From NCBI GenBank assembly GCA_023053685.1, contig JALIGW010000003.1, positions 44,648,496 through 44,712,495 of the forward strand: a stretch of DNA of 64,000 nt. Reading direction: 5' to 3'. Below are positions 12,056 through 24,562 of this stretch, piece by piece. The position numbers and the translations under genes were made by a program. This DNA is from Diadophis punctatus similis (taxonomy: Eukaryota; Chordata; Lepidosauria; Squamata; Dipsadidae). The notes under the pieces are model-generated. The model saw only the letters and a list, made by a program, of their open reading frames with translations, was not told the DNA's origin and made no database searches. Positions within the stretch are counted from its first letter, which is position 1. Each line of letters opens with the position of its first letter.

Positions 12056-15000
12056 GAATATAAGACCACATATTCCTGTGATTATATTTTATACAGAACA
12101 AAAACCACTATTTATTGTATTAAATAGTAAAAAGGTTCATTGTCTGTCTGTCTGTCTGATCTATCTTAGCCAAAGGTATTAGATCTTAATTACCCTTTTT
12201 TCATTCACAGTTACATATAAATTTATTAAGCATCTATTTAAGTATATGTTATATGAGTGCACATTCTATATTGTGTTGAGGGCTAAGAAAATACAGTATT
12301 ATTTCTCTATTATGAAGCATTTTCCATTTTTTTCCCTGAAATACCTCATAGGATACTTATGGTGAATGATGTTGTAGTGCCACAATCAGTATCAGTTTCT
12401 ATGTTGATTTGGAAAGTGGTCAGATGCTTTTTGTTTTTGCGCAGTATGTTTGTGTACATGTGCATGGCATGGGCCTGTTTTCGGGACACATTTAATCCAG
12501 TCAGCCAGTACTCAAACAAATCTCCTTACAGCAGAATACAATTAAATTAATGAACTGGGTCAAAAGTCACCACCCACTTTCTTCAGAAACAGCTTGGAGC
12601 CTCTGACAGCACTTCCTGGAATTCTTTCACCAGAAAAATATTGCAAAGGCATCATTAGACCTCCTCTACTGGTAGGCATGGCCAAGTTGGTGTGGCTTGA
12701 CGACTGGGGCCAGGGTCTGAGAGGTGTGTTCCGTCCTGCTAAGTCTTGACAGTGAGTTCAGTAATAGAGAGGCTTGTTTTTACAGCTGCTCTTTCTATTT
12801 TGTTCTTGGAACACTAGGTAGTGGAGCAATATGTGGTAATTAACTGGGTTTTGATGTTTCCATAATAGGGCTGACCGGATAGAATTATTTGAATCCTATG
12901 CCAAATGGGGGCTATTTTGAGTTAAATCAAAACTCCTGGGACTTTGGGAATCAGTTCAGGGGATCAGTTGCTCCCTTTTCTAGATGTACCTATCATTATT
13001 TACACACACACACACACAACCTAACACCCTACTGGAATTTCTAGTAAAACACAATCTATTTAATCAGTCTTCAAAATATGTGTGGAATGGTGCGAACACC
13101 CAGTGTTTTTGTAAAGAAATAACACTGCACACCTACTCATACACACAGAGGGATGCTGGGTTTCATCTGTAGCAATTTAGATATTAGCATCTGAAATTCT
13201 ATAAATGTTAATAGAATGACTCATCAGAAATCTATGCTGGTAAATTGTTTTATCTTATCTTTGGAATTCTGGAAAGCATCTCATCAGTCAACTTCTGTAA
13301 AAAGACTCCCTGGTCAAGAATTCTCATAGGGATTCCTCCTTTTACTGAGTAAAACTTAATCAACTAAGAGAAGCTCATCTGACAGATTTTCCATGATCAG
13401 ATTTTCAGGAAGAGATGAAGTCATGACAAGATTAGCAGAAGAATTACAATGAGGCTGACTTCAGCCAAACATGGCAGACTTTCCTAGTGTTGATGACAAA
13501 GACATTTGTTGTTATTATCAGAAATGGCCATCATGCTTGCAGATAACCTTGCATTAAAGACTGAGTTGGATCCAATACAGCATTATTTGAATTTGTACAA
13601 AACAGGAGGAAAATTAAGCTTCATGCTTGTACTTAAGTTTCCCATTCCACTATTTATCCATATTATAATTTTAAAGTATTTCTCTAAAAAGACTATTTTT
13701 AGACATAATTCCCTGCCAATTCCTAATTGTCTTCAAATAATATAGAGCTGAATGACTGTAAAGATGTAGTTCTCTCTCACCAACATGGTAATATAGCACA
13801 ATAGCTATTTACATGCTAGAAGTTCTTTGAAATCCATAAGAAATACTGAGAAGACTGGCCACTGCTAGACAGACTGGGGATAGTGTCTGGAATTGAAATG
13901 GCAGAGGATCATGTGATTTTCATTTATTTTTCTTTTGCCCAAAGGCACAACCATTTTGGATCCTAAGGCACAGTCACTCCTAATCAGGAATTCTGTTTCA
14001 GATCCATTGTCAACAATGGCCAGGCTTGATAATGCTAATGAAAGGACCTATATTGAGCTCTTTTGTGCAAGGCTGAATTAGCATAATGATAATGGAATCA
14101 TAGAATTTAAGGATTAGAAATCTATGGAGATTCTCAATCATCCAAGGTCATGATTGCCCCAAAGGTGCTTTTCAAAAGGCAACTAGATTTTCTTGGTTTT
14201 TTTTTTCCTTGAAAAAGTTTTGCTTCTCATCCAAGAAACTTTATTTGGTGTTATTTTATTTATATGGTGGATTTACATCCAGAAATATTTCAGTGAGCAT
14301 AACTGCTCATTGGGATAAGCAAAACAAAAAAGACAACCCTACCTAAATTCCTATTTAGGAACAAAATGATTTCTCCATCTCAGACAGTCATTTGTATTCA
14401 GGCAGCCAGGTACATTCTTTTTATAAATATTGGATTATCTTTGATTTTTTTCAAGATACAAATTTTACAACAAACTGAATGATTATGAAAATGAAATCAA
14501 ATAAATCATATTAGTATTCTAATCTCACATCACCTTCCACATTCATATAGTTTTTGCAAAATGAGTTAACAAATGCAGAATTCTGTCTTCAGACAATTTT
14601 ATACCTAGTTGATACATGTTTAAATACTGTTGGAAGTGAAATCCCAAAATCAATCTCTTTCCCTCCAATTTTCTCTTTTCTTTACCATGGGATGTACTCC
14701 TTATTTCTTACATGAAAATAATCTGTCAGTTTCACTAGTATTTATAGAGTTTCACTTTCAGATTACTGTAATAATTGACTTCCAAGTAAGTAGTGACACT
14801 TGTTTTTAAAACAGCTGTTCCTCTTCAACTTCATTGGAAAAAAAATCTTGCACAATAACTTTTTAAATTATCTGTGCAAACTCCCTGTATAGTAAAATCA
14901 ATATCACTTAAATTTACAACTTGCCTTCAACATCTGTAGGTTTTTATTTTTGTACTACAATGCCCATACCCCTCTAAGAACAAGACAATAATTGCAAAAA

Positions 15001-16020
15001 AGAAAAAGAAACCACCAATCCTTACTGGCAACAGTATCAGCTGATGAAAACAGTCAACTAAAGGAACTTTGTTAAATTGCTGTAATTTCAAAATATTGTA
15101 TAGTACACAAATAAATTCTAATTAAAATTAATGTAGTACACTGTGTGGAATATAGGGATTTATGAGCTTATTTATACTTGCTCAAATAGAGAGTCATCAC
15201 AATGTAGTTTTTGTAAATAGTTAGGAATGTTGCTATACTAGTTCTCCAAAATTAAAAACTAAGTAGTTATTAGAGGAGCTTCTGTTGACAATGTGTGTTC
15301 TCCTTATCTAGGGAAAGAGTTATACCTCTCCCTTGGAACCTATAGCTAACAGCAAATTAATATAAAAGTATTTTGGATATTGTGTAGCTTCACATAACAA
15401 AAATCATGGCCCAATTGGATGCTGATAACATTCATTCTATTTTTTAAAAAATCTGTTATGATTAAGATTTTTTTTTAAACTATACCAACTGAACTGGGTG
15501 GCTATCCTGTGTACCTGAAAAATTACTGGAGCTTTCATAAACAAGATTAGTCAGCCAACTATTTTTGTAGAATTTACAGAATTGGTGCTGGAAGCTGAGT
15601 CTTTTGTTGACTTGGTTCCACTAGAACCCAATTTGCCACATAAGTATCTATGATTTTATGGTGGTTTTGTTCTGCTTGTTTTTTGTTTCATTATTAAATC
15701 TATTTCCCTTTAAATCAATCTCTGCTATTTTCCTACAAAGGATGACTCCGGAGAAATCTTGTGCGAATGGCTGACAAGATGCCTATTAATTTTGATGGAT
15801 AAACTAATAGCAATCTAGCTTGTTGGACAGGTTTTATCCCTTACTGTGGAAAGAACTGGCGTTCGATTTAATTGCCACTTTATCGTTTTCTTTAGTTTCT
15901 TGCACGTAATGGCATTTACTCGGAAGAAAGCAGAGTGCCGCACTTAGGAAGTTGTGAACAGGATTCCCCCCATCAGAAGCCATGAGTCATTAGGAGGAGT
16001 CTTCAAGCAGAGTCGGCGTG
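12056..16020. other. Intergenic DNA upstream of PIM1
   Basis: AT-rich DNA without a recognisable exon. It holds a small (CTGT)n run near 12140 and a (CA)n run near 13000-13018. A retroelement scrap lies at 14125-14245. Distal PIM1 enhancers could lie here but cannot be recognised from sequence alone. Confidence 0.45.
14125..14245. mobile_element. Retroelement-end fragment, same family as 33995-34209
   Basis: It contains GGAGATTCTCAATCATCC, CCCCAAAGGTGCTTTTCAAA and TTGCTTCTCATCCAAGAAAC, the phrases found in the palindromic insertion at 33995-34209. It is diverged and present here in one orientation only. Confidence 0.55.
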
Positions 16021-16029
16021 GGTGTATCT

Positions 16030-16106
16030 GCAGCCGTTTCAGGGAGCTCCCCGCCATACCTATCTACGTGTGGCAGGGAGCTCCCTGCCTAAAAACGGCT
16101 GCACGG
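16030..16106. repeat. Inverted repeat just upstream of the PIM1 CpG island
   Basis: GCAGCCGTTTCAGGGAGCTC on the left pairs with GGGAGCTCCCTGCC...AAACGGCTGC on the right, around a short ATCTAC loop. It could form a long hairpin. It may be a small MITE or a local inverted duplication. Confidence 0.7.
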
Positions 16107-16369
16107 TAGGCAGCAGAGATGAAGAGATATGCACCCACTGAATGTTACCCCTCGTGTTCCGGCAATGGCACAATGGCGAGAAAAAGACGGGCAACCATGA
16201 ATGCATTTTCCTTACAAAAAAAAAAAAAAGCAATCCTCCAAGGATTCCCTCTCCTCGCTGCCTTCTCCCTTTTCCCGCCAAGGATCTCAGCCCTTTCCAG
16301 CCCCCTCCTCCCGGTCTCCAGCTTCTCATTCTTACCCTCTCCCCCCCACCACCTCTTTTCCCCCCTTCT

Positions 16370-16860
16370 TTGGCGCCGTTTTCTTCCCGCCACGTCGAGC
16401 CTCCTCAGCAGTCCATTCTGACGAAGAGGCCCGGCGCGGGCTGCCAACTGCAACAGGGATTGGCCGAGACAGCGCCAGTGGGCGGAGTCTTCCTTGACTG
16501 GAGACCTGCCCGCCGGCTCTCCCCGGCTCCACCCCAGCTCTGCTCCCTCCCACTTTTACTACAGGCGGCTGAAGCCGGGCCGCCGCGCCACACGGGAGGG
16601 AGCAGGCTGGCCCGGCACGACCCCGCCCGCAGCTCCCGCCCGTGCCTAGGAGACGGCAGTTGTGCCGCTGCCGCTGCTGCCGCCGTCGCCTCCTCCTCCT
16701 CCGAGACATTGCCGCTGCTGCCAGCCCCGGCCTGCCTGGAACACGCGGACGGGGCGGGGATGTTGCTCTCTAAGATCAACTCACTGGCCCACCTATGCTC
16801 GACGCCCGGCGGGGATCTGCACCCCGTCAAGCCGCTGCCAGGTCAGCTGAAAGAGGACGG
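16370..16860 (+). promoter_or_regulatory. PIM1: PIM1 promoter and 5' UTR, CpG island
   Basis: GC and CpG content rise sharply relative to the flanks. GC-box motifs (GGGCGGAGTC near 16480, GGGGCGGGGA at 16751) and a reverse CCAAT motif (GATTGGCC near 16460) are present. There is no TATA box at a plausible position. The transcription start cannot be fixed. The island ends in intron 1. Confidence 0.7.
16448..16759 (+). other. PIM1: In-frame upstream extension of PIM1, possible long isoform
   Basis: The reading frame is open from 16142 straight into the PIM1 ATG at 16760 with no stop. An in-frame CTG at 16448 would add 104 residues rich in Pro, Ala, Arg and Ser, including a run of seven alanines. 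Mammalian PIM1 has a roughly 44-kDa form started at an upstream CUG, so an open proline-rich frame here is expected if that isoform is conserved. GC-rich DNA keeps frames open by chance, so this is suggestive only. Confidence 0.4.
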
Positions 16861-19800
16861 AAAGGAAGAGGGGAGGCGGGAGGCTGGAACCACCAGCCGG
16901 GAATGGTCGATGGATGGATGACTTGGAAATACCTCGGTTTAAGAGGCTGGATTGGGGTGGGCTGTGTTTTTTTTTTTTTTTTGCTTTGCTTTGTTTTGAG
17001 GAGTGGGGGGCAAGGACATGTCTGACAGGGTTTAAATGATCTTTCCTTCCTTCTATTTGTAGGAAAGGAAAAGGAATCCCTGGAGAAGCTGTACCAAGTG
17101 GGCCCGCTGCTCGGCAGTGGAGGCTTTGGTTCTGTCTACTCCGGCACCAGGCTGGCAGATGGAGCTCCGGTGAGTGATGGGTTTCTAGTGGAGTGTGCCC
17201 TCTCGCAGTCTCCATCGTTCCCTATTGTTTTTGCCCTTCCCGCCTACCCAGTAAACTCGTATATTCTCCTTTATTTAGCATTGGCTGCTATCTATACTAA
17301 TTTTTATTCTCTCCCCCCCCCTCCTGTATTTGAAGGTGGCCATCAAGCATGTGTCCCGGGACCGGGTTTCTGAATGGGGAGAACTGGTAAGTTGTGGGGA
17401 AGGGAGGAATGCTTGGGGTTTGTTACTGTAGAAAGATCTTCACAGCCAGTATTGGATGTTGAGGTTCAACTTGTTCTCCTTCTCACAAATCATTTTTTCC
17501 TCACCCCTCTTTCCCATTCTTTATGCAGCCTGGTGGAACGAGAGTGCCCATGGAGATTTTGCTCCTGAAAAAGGTTGGCTCTGGATTTCGAGGGGTGATC
17601 CGGCTGCTGGATTGGTTTGAAAGGCCAGACAGTTTCATTTTGGTTTTGGAAAGGCCAGATCCTGTTCAAGATCTATTTGACTTCATCACAGAGCGTGGTG
17701 CTCTTCCTGAGGATTTGGCTCGTAGCTTTTTCCGTCAGGTGTTGGAAGCAGTTCGACATTGCCACAGTTGTGGTGTCCTGCACCGGGATATCAAAGATGA
17801 GAATATCTTGATTGACTTGAGCAATGGAGAGCTCAAACTTATAGACTTTGGATCTGGGGCACTGCTCAAGGACACGGTGTACACGGACTTTGATGGTGAG
17901 TGTTCTTAGTTTTCATTCAAAACTGAGCCAGGAAGTTTCATTTCTGAAACATAGTGTTCCCTAGGGTGTGTTTTGGGTAACTTCACAGCAATAGAACAAG
18001 TTCTTCCTGTGATTTTAATGATTTGTCTTTTCTCTGAAGTATATTTGATTCTCATAAACCATTCCCTACATAAAATTGCTCTTGCCCAGAGAACTAATGT
18101 CTATTTGTGGCTAACCTACTGCTGATGAGATTGTTTTTCTATTAAATCCGATGGGCTCACAACCTTACTTAAAATGTTGAAAGGAAATGCCTTGGGAGAA
18201 AATCTATTGCAGATTGTTTTCAAGTTATGATTACTAATTCACCTGCTAGATATAATGGATATATGCTAAGCTGCATGTAAAATATTCATGCAAGTCTTTG
18301 TTTTAATGATAGTCTAACTACAAGTCCAAATAAAAATATAGAGGTCATGCAATTTTTCTGTGAGGTAAGACTGAAGAGAGGTTTTTGTGTTGTGTCCTTC
18401 CCTGTGATGTCTGAATATGAAGCCTAGTGGAAAAGGTTACTGTTAAAAGCTGTATTTGCAGACTCATTAATCATTTCAATAGGGAAGCTGCATTTTGTAG
18501 GGCATGAATGTTGTGAAATTTGATCTAGGAGTGATCACTTTAAAATAACCTCACATTAGGGCTAGAAATGCAAATAAATGTCTTTTGAAAGCAAGTTTGT
18601 AGTGATAGAGATTTAAGCATTAATATTAGAATAGAAATACGATCTGCTTGTGCATTCAAACTGTTCCCACAAAACAAAACAAACTGCGTTGCTAACAGAC
18701 TCATGGAAGACTTAAGAGCCGTTTACTTCAAAAATCACTGCTGGCTTGCAGCTTGTTTGTGTTTTTTGGTCTGGGTTCCCAAATGGCACGCGCTGCCTTG
18801 AATTTTTTGTTTTGTTTTTAACTTAACGGTTAATACCCAGGATGGGTTTGCTGCCTTCTTTCAGGCGCTTTCCCAAGCTTTTAGTGCCCCCTTGTGGATT
18901 ATGAGGCATCTTTTTACAACTCAAAGTTTGTAAACAACAGTCACGTGGCTGGAAACCAGGCAAGCAGCTCTGACCTCAGTATCCTTGCTTCCTGCCAAGA
19001 GAGGGAGGAGGAGGGAGAGAGATCAAGCACTACAACAAAGACATCTAGGCAAGAGGTTTCTGGCATTGCACTTACAATCTGCAGTCTCTAAGATATAGGC
19101 AAATGGTATAAAAGTTCCTTTTAAAGATGAAATACATACTAATCTTTTCATGGTTGAAAATTAGATCTTTTTTAATTCCTATGCCTCTTGATTAGTGACC
19201 ATAGAGACTGTCTAAATTTATACCTCTATATATCGTAACTATAAGATTTAAGAGTACTTGTGTCTGAATTCTGTAGTTTTTTTAATTTTTCCTGATCATC
19301 TATCATATGTTTTCAGGCACTCGAGTTTATAGTCCTCCAGAATGGATCAGATATCACAGATATCATGGCAGATCTGCTGCTGTCTGGTCACTCGGGGTAT
19401 TACTCTATGATATGGTGTGTGGGGATATTCCTTTTGAGCATGATGAAGAGATTATAAAAGGCCAGGTCTATTTTCGTCAAAGGATTTCTTCAGGTAAGTG
19501 TTAATTTGGAGTGAGTGAAATTCTGTCTGGAATGCTGATCACAAATAACTTGTTTAGTATATTGGATAAGCAGTAAGCAATAATGTGCAAGTGCCACTGT
19601 CACATAAGGCAACATTTTAGGATTTTGAATTTTTGATAACTGCTTTTAGCCAAGGTTTAGAAGCTAGCATTCCTGAAAACTCTTAAGAAATTTTGATTTT
19701 ACATAACCTTGGCAAAGTAATAAAGCATGGATGTTTCAGCTTCAACAGTTTCAGCTGTGTAAAGCAATCTCATTTTATTAAATAACATGGAGATTTTGCA

Positions 19801-20033
19801 GCAGCATTTATAATGTTCCATTTTGTAGATGTTCTTATCAGTGGACCTTTGCTAATTTTGTACTTTCTTTTGTAGAATGTCAGCATCTCATTAAGTGGTG
19901 TTTGGCTCTAAGGCCTTCTGACAGGCCATCCTTTGAAGATCTTCTGAATCATTCTTGGATGCAAGATGTTCTCCTGCCTCAGGAAACAGCTGAGATCCAC
20001 TTGCATAGTCTAATTCAAGAATCTAGCAAATAG
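16760..20033 (+). CDS. PIM1: PIM1 serine/threonine-protein kinase, complete
   Basis: Six coding exons: 16760-16841, 17063-17169, 17336-17386, 17529-17895, 19317-19493 and 19876-20033, all with GT-AG junctions. They join to 942 nt, giving 313 residues, the length I know for human PIM1. The glycine loop [10 protein letters not shown] is at residues 44-53, catalytic Lys in VAIKH at 67, the PIM hinge ERPDPVQD at about 121-128, HRDIKDEN at 165-172, DFG at 186-188 and the SPPEW element after it. The second hinge proline blocks the usual ATP-hinge hydrogen bond, a hallmark of PIM kinases; activity is constitutive and set by protein level. PIM1 phosphorylates BAD, p21 and other survival and cell-cycle targets. 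PIM3 also fits the N terminus (HPVKPLPG), but the C terminus ending [14 protein letters not shown] and the TMEM217-TBC1D22B neighbourhood identify PIM1. Confidence 0.96.
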
Positions 20034-21190
20034 TGTGTCTCATCCTTCTGAGGAGCAAAACAAAATTTTGCCGTATTTGATCTGGTGGAGTGAAGACTTT
20101 TATAGAAATGTGACTCATCTTTTTCCAGACACAGGCTGCCTGATAACTTTCTAAGTCTGAAGAAACCCATTTCTTGTGGGAGAATGGACTTCCTGTTCGG
20201 GAGCCTGACTTATAAATCTTCTCACCACTAGATGAATTGGACAAGCCGAATCCTAGAATATGAAATGAGTGGTGCAAAGAACTAGAGATGTTTGGTACAA
20301 GAGAAGGGAGGGAGTTAGTGATTTGGACTGGCTACCTGCCTTCACTGTGTTACTACTACCATGTTCTGAGTGCCTTCAATTGCAAACTGAGCTGTGCTGG
20401 GGGAAAATACTTGAACATTCCTTCACTGCTGATTTCTCACAGATTTACCTGTCTTAAAATTTATTCCAGTTTCAAAAGAACTACTTCAGAATGAAGGAGA
20501 TAATATTAGCAACCCTGATTGCTGTCCAGTATAAACTCTGTGTTTGCTTTTGCTGCCTTTTGAACATGAAGGCATCCTCTAGTGCACAAACAATGCAACT
20601 GTAAACTGTAAATTTGTACAGAATACAAGAACAAAAATTGGTGTACAGAAGATTGTAGTTATAATATTTTTACTTCAGTGTTTTTAATTTATTTCTAGGG
20701 TTTTAAAAATTGAATATCCTAACTGGTAGGATTTTATTTATTTTATTTATGAATCATGCGAATTCTTGGCATACACCTCACTGCTATAGCTGTTGACCTG
20801 TTCTGCTGTGTTGCTCCTACTTCTGTTTCATATTCTAATCCCTCTGGTTATCTTCTGTCTTTTTGTTTGATATCTTGCTTCTGTATGGAACAGCTGACTG
20901 CCCTTCCCCATCACCTGTAAATATTTCCAACTGTTGCTGTTCAGCCTCTCCAAATGTTTGAAACTTTTTAACTGGTGTTGATGGGGAGGATATGTATAGG
21001 TAGCATGTATATATAGTGCTGTACTTTGAAAGGGAGCAAGATGTCCCGGACTTCAACACTGTCAAAACTTGTTTAAGTAATTTGGTGTGTAGTCTGCTGT
21101 TTTTTTTAAATAGCTAATACTGTACAGGGAATTCAGAAATGCTATTTTTTTTATACATGCTGTTTTAAATAAAAATGGAATCACTTGACT
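20034..21190 (+). other. PIM1: PIM1 3' UTR with AU-rich elements
   Basis: It runs from the TAG stop to just past the poly(A) signal. Overlapping ATTTA pentamers cluster near 20683-20750 (TTTAATTTATTTC, then TTTATTTATTTTATTTATG). PIM1 mRNA is short-lived in mammals through such elements, so rapid turnover is probably conserved. Confidence 0.75.
21168..21173 (+). terminator. PIM1: PIM1 polyadenylation signal AATAAA
   Basis: Canonical AATAAA about 1.1 kb after the stop codon, followed by an ordinary AT-rich downstream region. It is the first strong signal in a position matching a full-length PIM1 transcript. Confidence 0.75.
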
Positions 21191-23285
21191 TAATCTGTCT
21201 ACTGGATATTTAATGGTCATATGTCTCACATTCAGTTGTATAAAAACTTGCTCTAACTGTATAGTAAATCACTGTCATCCCTCTGACTAAAAACTCTCAG
21301 CAAAAAAATGTTTGTGTGTGATGACATTTCAGATATAAATTGCCTTGGCTACCAATATTTACTGTAGTTTCTACTGCAATATCTCACCCTATTCATGAAA
21401 TCCAACCTGATATCTACTCTACAGTATTTCTTTAAGACTATCATTATAGGAGCTTACCAATTTTTCTTCTCTTTGTACAGAATATTGACCCTGAATGGTC
21501 AATATCCCCTGAGTGGCAGCAGGAATAATAGCATCTAAGAAAGGCCTTGGACAACCCAGTATAAAAATACTACCAGACAGAAGCTAATTTCTGCAGTTTA
21601 TCTGCTGCTCAGTTCTGAAAAGGCAATGGTTTCCAATAGAAAAATAATTAACATAAAAATTGTATCCACAGCCAAATGACAGTTTAGTATTCTTGTTTAC
21701 AATAAATGAATTATCTTATAAATGGGCATTCAAATAAAAGTCATATACATGATTAGGACTGGGTCCCATTAAATAATGGTTAAAGTTTGTTGTGAAACAT
21801 GCCTAAATTTCTATGTAGTAAGAATATATTTAACAAAATCTTTCTTTGAGATATGTTATTTAAAAAACAAACTTGGGAATTCTTCATCTTTATTATTTGA
21901 AGCTGCTTTTTTGCTATTCTAAACCACATCAGGAATTTTCCTGATTATGGATGTTGGTTGTGGTTCAGAATTCCTATAATGCTTGACTTTGTTCCCCATT
22001 TTTATTCATGCAAATTCACAAAAACCATTGGCAATATTTACATTCCAACAAATTTCTAAAATTGGACAGGATTATAGTATCCCAGAAAAACATGGTTTTC
22101 TTTGCTGGGTTAACTCATTGGCCAGTTAATAGCCTTACAGCCTTACAGGAAACACTTAGTTATTTTCTAAATAGTAACCAAAATGCAACTTTTTCAATTT
22201 CTTGTTTTTCTATTTGTATTTGGGTACTTTAATGCACAACTTGGTATTACTTTAAATGACTCCTAGTACTCAGAATTGTACATCAGTTTTATTTAGAAAT
22301 ATTCTTAATGTGCCATTTGAAGTTCGGAATAAATTCTTACTGGAGTTGACTACTTAGTAAGAGCTCTGAATCAAATGACAGAAGAATGCAATGTTCCCTG
22401 TCATTTTCCTTCTCTAAATTGCCTCCAGACAGGATTTTATTTTAGTTATGATTATAGCCGATGTTGCATTGGTAAATGATAATTGAACTTTGAATCTATA
22501 TCCTTAAAATAAAAAAACAAAATAAAACTATATACACTATGTAGCAGCCTATTTGCTTTAGCAATGAAGAGTAATGTTCTTTCCTACACTCAATATGGAT
22601 GACATCTAGTATTTATACACATTTAAGCTTATAAACATTGTAAGTACTTTTGTCTCAATACATGTAAATGCTTGTTAAAGACATCTTCCTACAGTGCAGA
22701 CAAAGCAAAACCAGGAAATCAAGATGTACAAAAGCAGATTCATTGATAGCAACTTCCTTCTATGTCTCATTTCTTTTTATTATTAAGATTATGGCCATCT
22801 GTGGAGTTTTTGTACGAATAAACAACATGTGGTGCTCTTCGGACTTCCAATTCATTTTGGCAATACCAGCTACAGTATTTGAACTGCATGTTATGTAAAA
22901 TGTGCAAAGTTTTACATCAGCTGAACCGAAGAATACTTAACTCCCATGGGTCTGTGTGATAAGGCTGCTTACAGAAAATGTACAACAAATATTGTACATG
23001 GCTGCCACGCTGTATTGCCTGAAATGCTCTTTAAAGAGTAGTTTGCTAGGCATCTATTTTGTTATCTTTTGATATTGAGCAAAACTTTAAAACATCTTTT
23101 ACATTTGTTGCATTTCTATTGCTATACTATTTGTTTAAATCAACAACCTCTTTTATCGTTCTTGGATTTTCTTCTGATACCATTTTTATCCTCTGCTGCT
23201 CTAATAGGCTGACAGCAATATATAAGAACTTCTCCTTGATAATATGATAGAGGAAAGTAGATATATAGCATCTTTAACAGGTGTC
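21191..23285. other. Intergenic DNA between PIM1 and repeat-rich region
   Basis: AT-rich sequence; I see no exon, RNA gene or clear repeat. Short frames at 22008-22232, 22668-22898 and 23059-23247 are hydrophobic by AT content and have no recognisable family. Confidence 0.45.
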
Positions 23286-24360
23286 ATGTAGTGTATTTGA
23301 TCTTCCTGTGCCCACTCTCTGCTATCAAACCCTCTCTGGCTGCCAGTATTATTTAAGAAAGGGAAGCGTCTAATTTACTGGTGACTGAGCGGATTCCAGA
23401 GTACTATCAACTTACTTAGGCATATTCATAGAATCAAGAATATCAACCCTGTCAAGCACCTTAGCTATCTCTGTTCCAGAATTCAACCATACTGGCTACA
23501 GGATTGCCTGCTTCATTATGGAGAAATTACCAGGCACTCACTGTAAACCAAATTGTCTTGGGTGGACCAACTTAAGTCTCTCTCTCTTAGAAAGGCCAGT
23601 AATGGGCATTAGTCTAGTCTGCCAAGATAGTGATCTAAGCCATGCAAAAAGGTTGCTATTAATGTTCTCCATTCTCAGATCACAAACTAGCTGCTCTGAG
23701 GTAAATACCAAGTCCAATGTGTGCCCCTCCCCCATATGATTGGTGATATGGCTTAAGGCAGGCCTATAGTTGACATGGCAACCAAGAACCTAAGCCCTTC
23801 CCAACCAGCCCCCAAGACATAGGTAACCTGGGCACATAGTTGGGGTAATCGATTAAGGCTGAGGATCTCAGGAAGAAAACTAGCTGAGCAGCATATACTG
23901 AGTAGAATATGGTACATTAGGACTACCAGCACTTAACTTCATAGCAATAGCACTTAGACTTACCATATACCGCTTCACAGTGCTTTACAGCCCTCTAAGC
24001 TGTTTACAGTCAGCATACTGCCCCCAACAATCTGGGTCCTCATTTTACCAACCTCGGAAGGATGGAAGGCTGAGTCAACCTTGAGCCTAATGAGATTTGA
24101 ACTGCCAAATTGCAGGCAGCCGGCAGGCAGCAGAATTAGCCTGCAGTACTGCATTCTAACCACTGCACCACCGCTGCTCATAGAGGATCTCACACCCAGC
24201 CACTTGTGAATCAATGAGCTGGTCACCATCAGATTCTTACAGATTATTAATACCAATCATCCTCTTTACCCTGGAATTGAGATTGATATGCAACCAAATC
24301 CCCAATGAGGCAGATTTCCAGTTCTCCAACACCAGTTTGTGTAGGCACAGGATTTATATA
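23286..24360 (-). mobile_element. CR1/L2-type LINE fragment interrupted by a SINE
   Basis: On the minus strand, 23538-23735 reads GHTLDLVFTSEQLVCDLRM, the junction after the endonuclease domain in CR1/L2 LINEs. Sequence of the same type seems to continue past the SINE, at about 24185-24360. There are stops and frameshifts, and no reverse transcriptase domain survives. Outer boundaries are approximate. Confidence 0.55.
23943..24178 (-). mobile_element. Sauria-type tRNA-derived SINE
   Basis: The reverse complement starts GGTGGTGCAGTGGTTAGAAT (box A-like), has a box B-like segment GGCAGTTCAAATCTC, then GACTCAGCCTTCCATCCTTC, and ends in the TAAGTGCTATTGCTA tail. It matches the copy at 63022-63269. 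TCATAG occurs at both edges as a probable short target duplication. It is inserted into a LINE fragment. Confidence 0.85.
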
Positions 24361-24362
24361 GA

Positions 24363-24562
24363 AGTCCCAAAGATGCTTTTCAAAAGGCAACTGGAGGGGC
24401 GAGCTGTGCGTGCATGAGCGCTGGCCCGTCTCTCATCAAGTTGAGTTGTTGCATGCGTGCATGCATGCATGCCAGCCAGCCGCTCACACTGCCCAGATCC
24501 CCCCTGCCCTCCCTCCCCTGCCAGGCCGCCCAGCCGCAAAAGTTGGGGACTGTTGTCCTAGT
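24363..24562. mobile_element. GC-rich transposon scrap
   Basis: The left edge CCCAAAGATGCTTTTCAAAA matches the retroelement end at 14157. It is followed by a GCATGC-rich stretch (24450-24480) and a terminus-like AGTTGGGGACTGTTGTCCTA resembling hAT ends. It appears to be a composite of at least two elements. Confidence 0.4.

Noticed and set aside
16145..16830. Minus-strand frames of 100-140 codons over the PIM1 promoter
   Set aside because: GC-rich shadow frames opposite the CpG island; no family resemblance or splice support.
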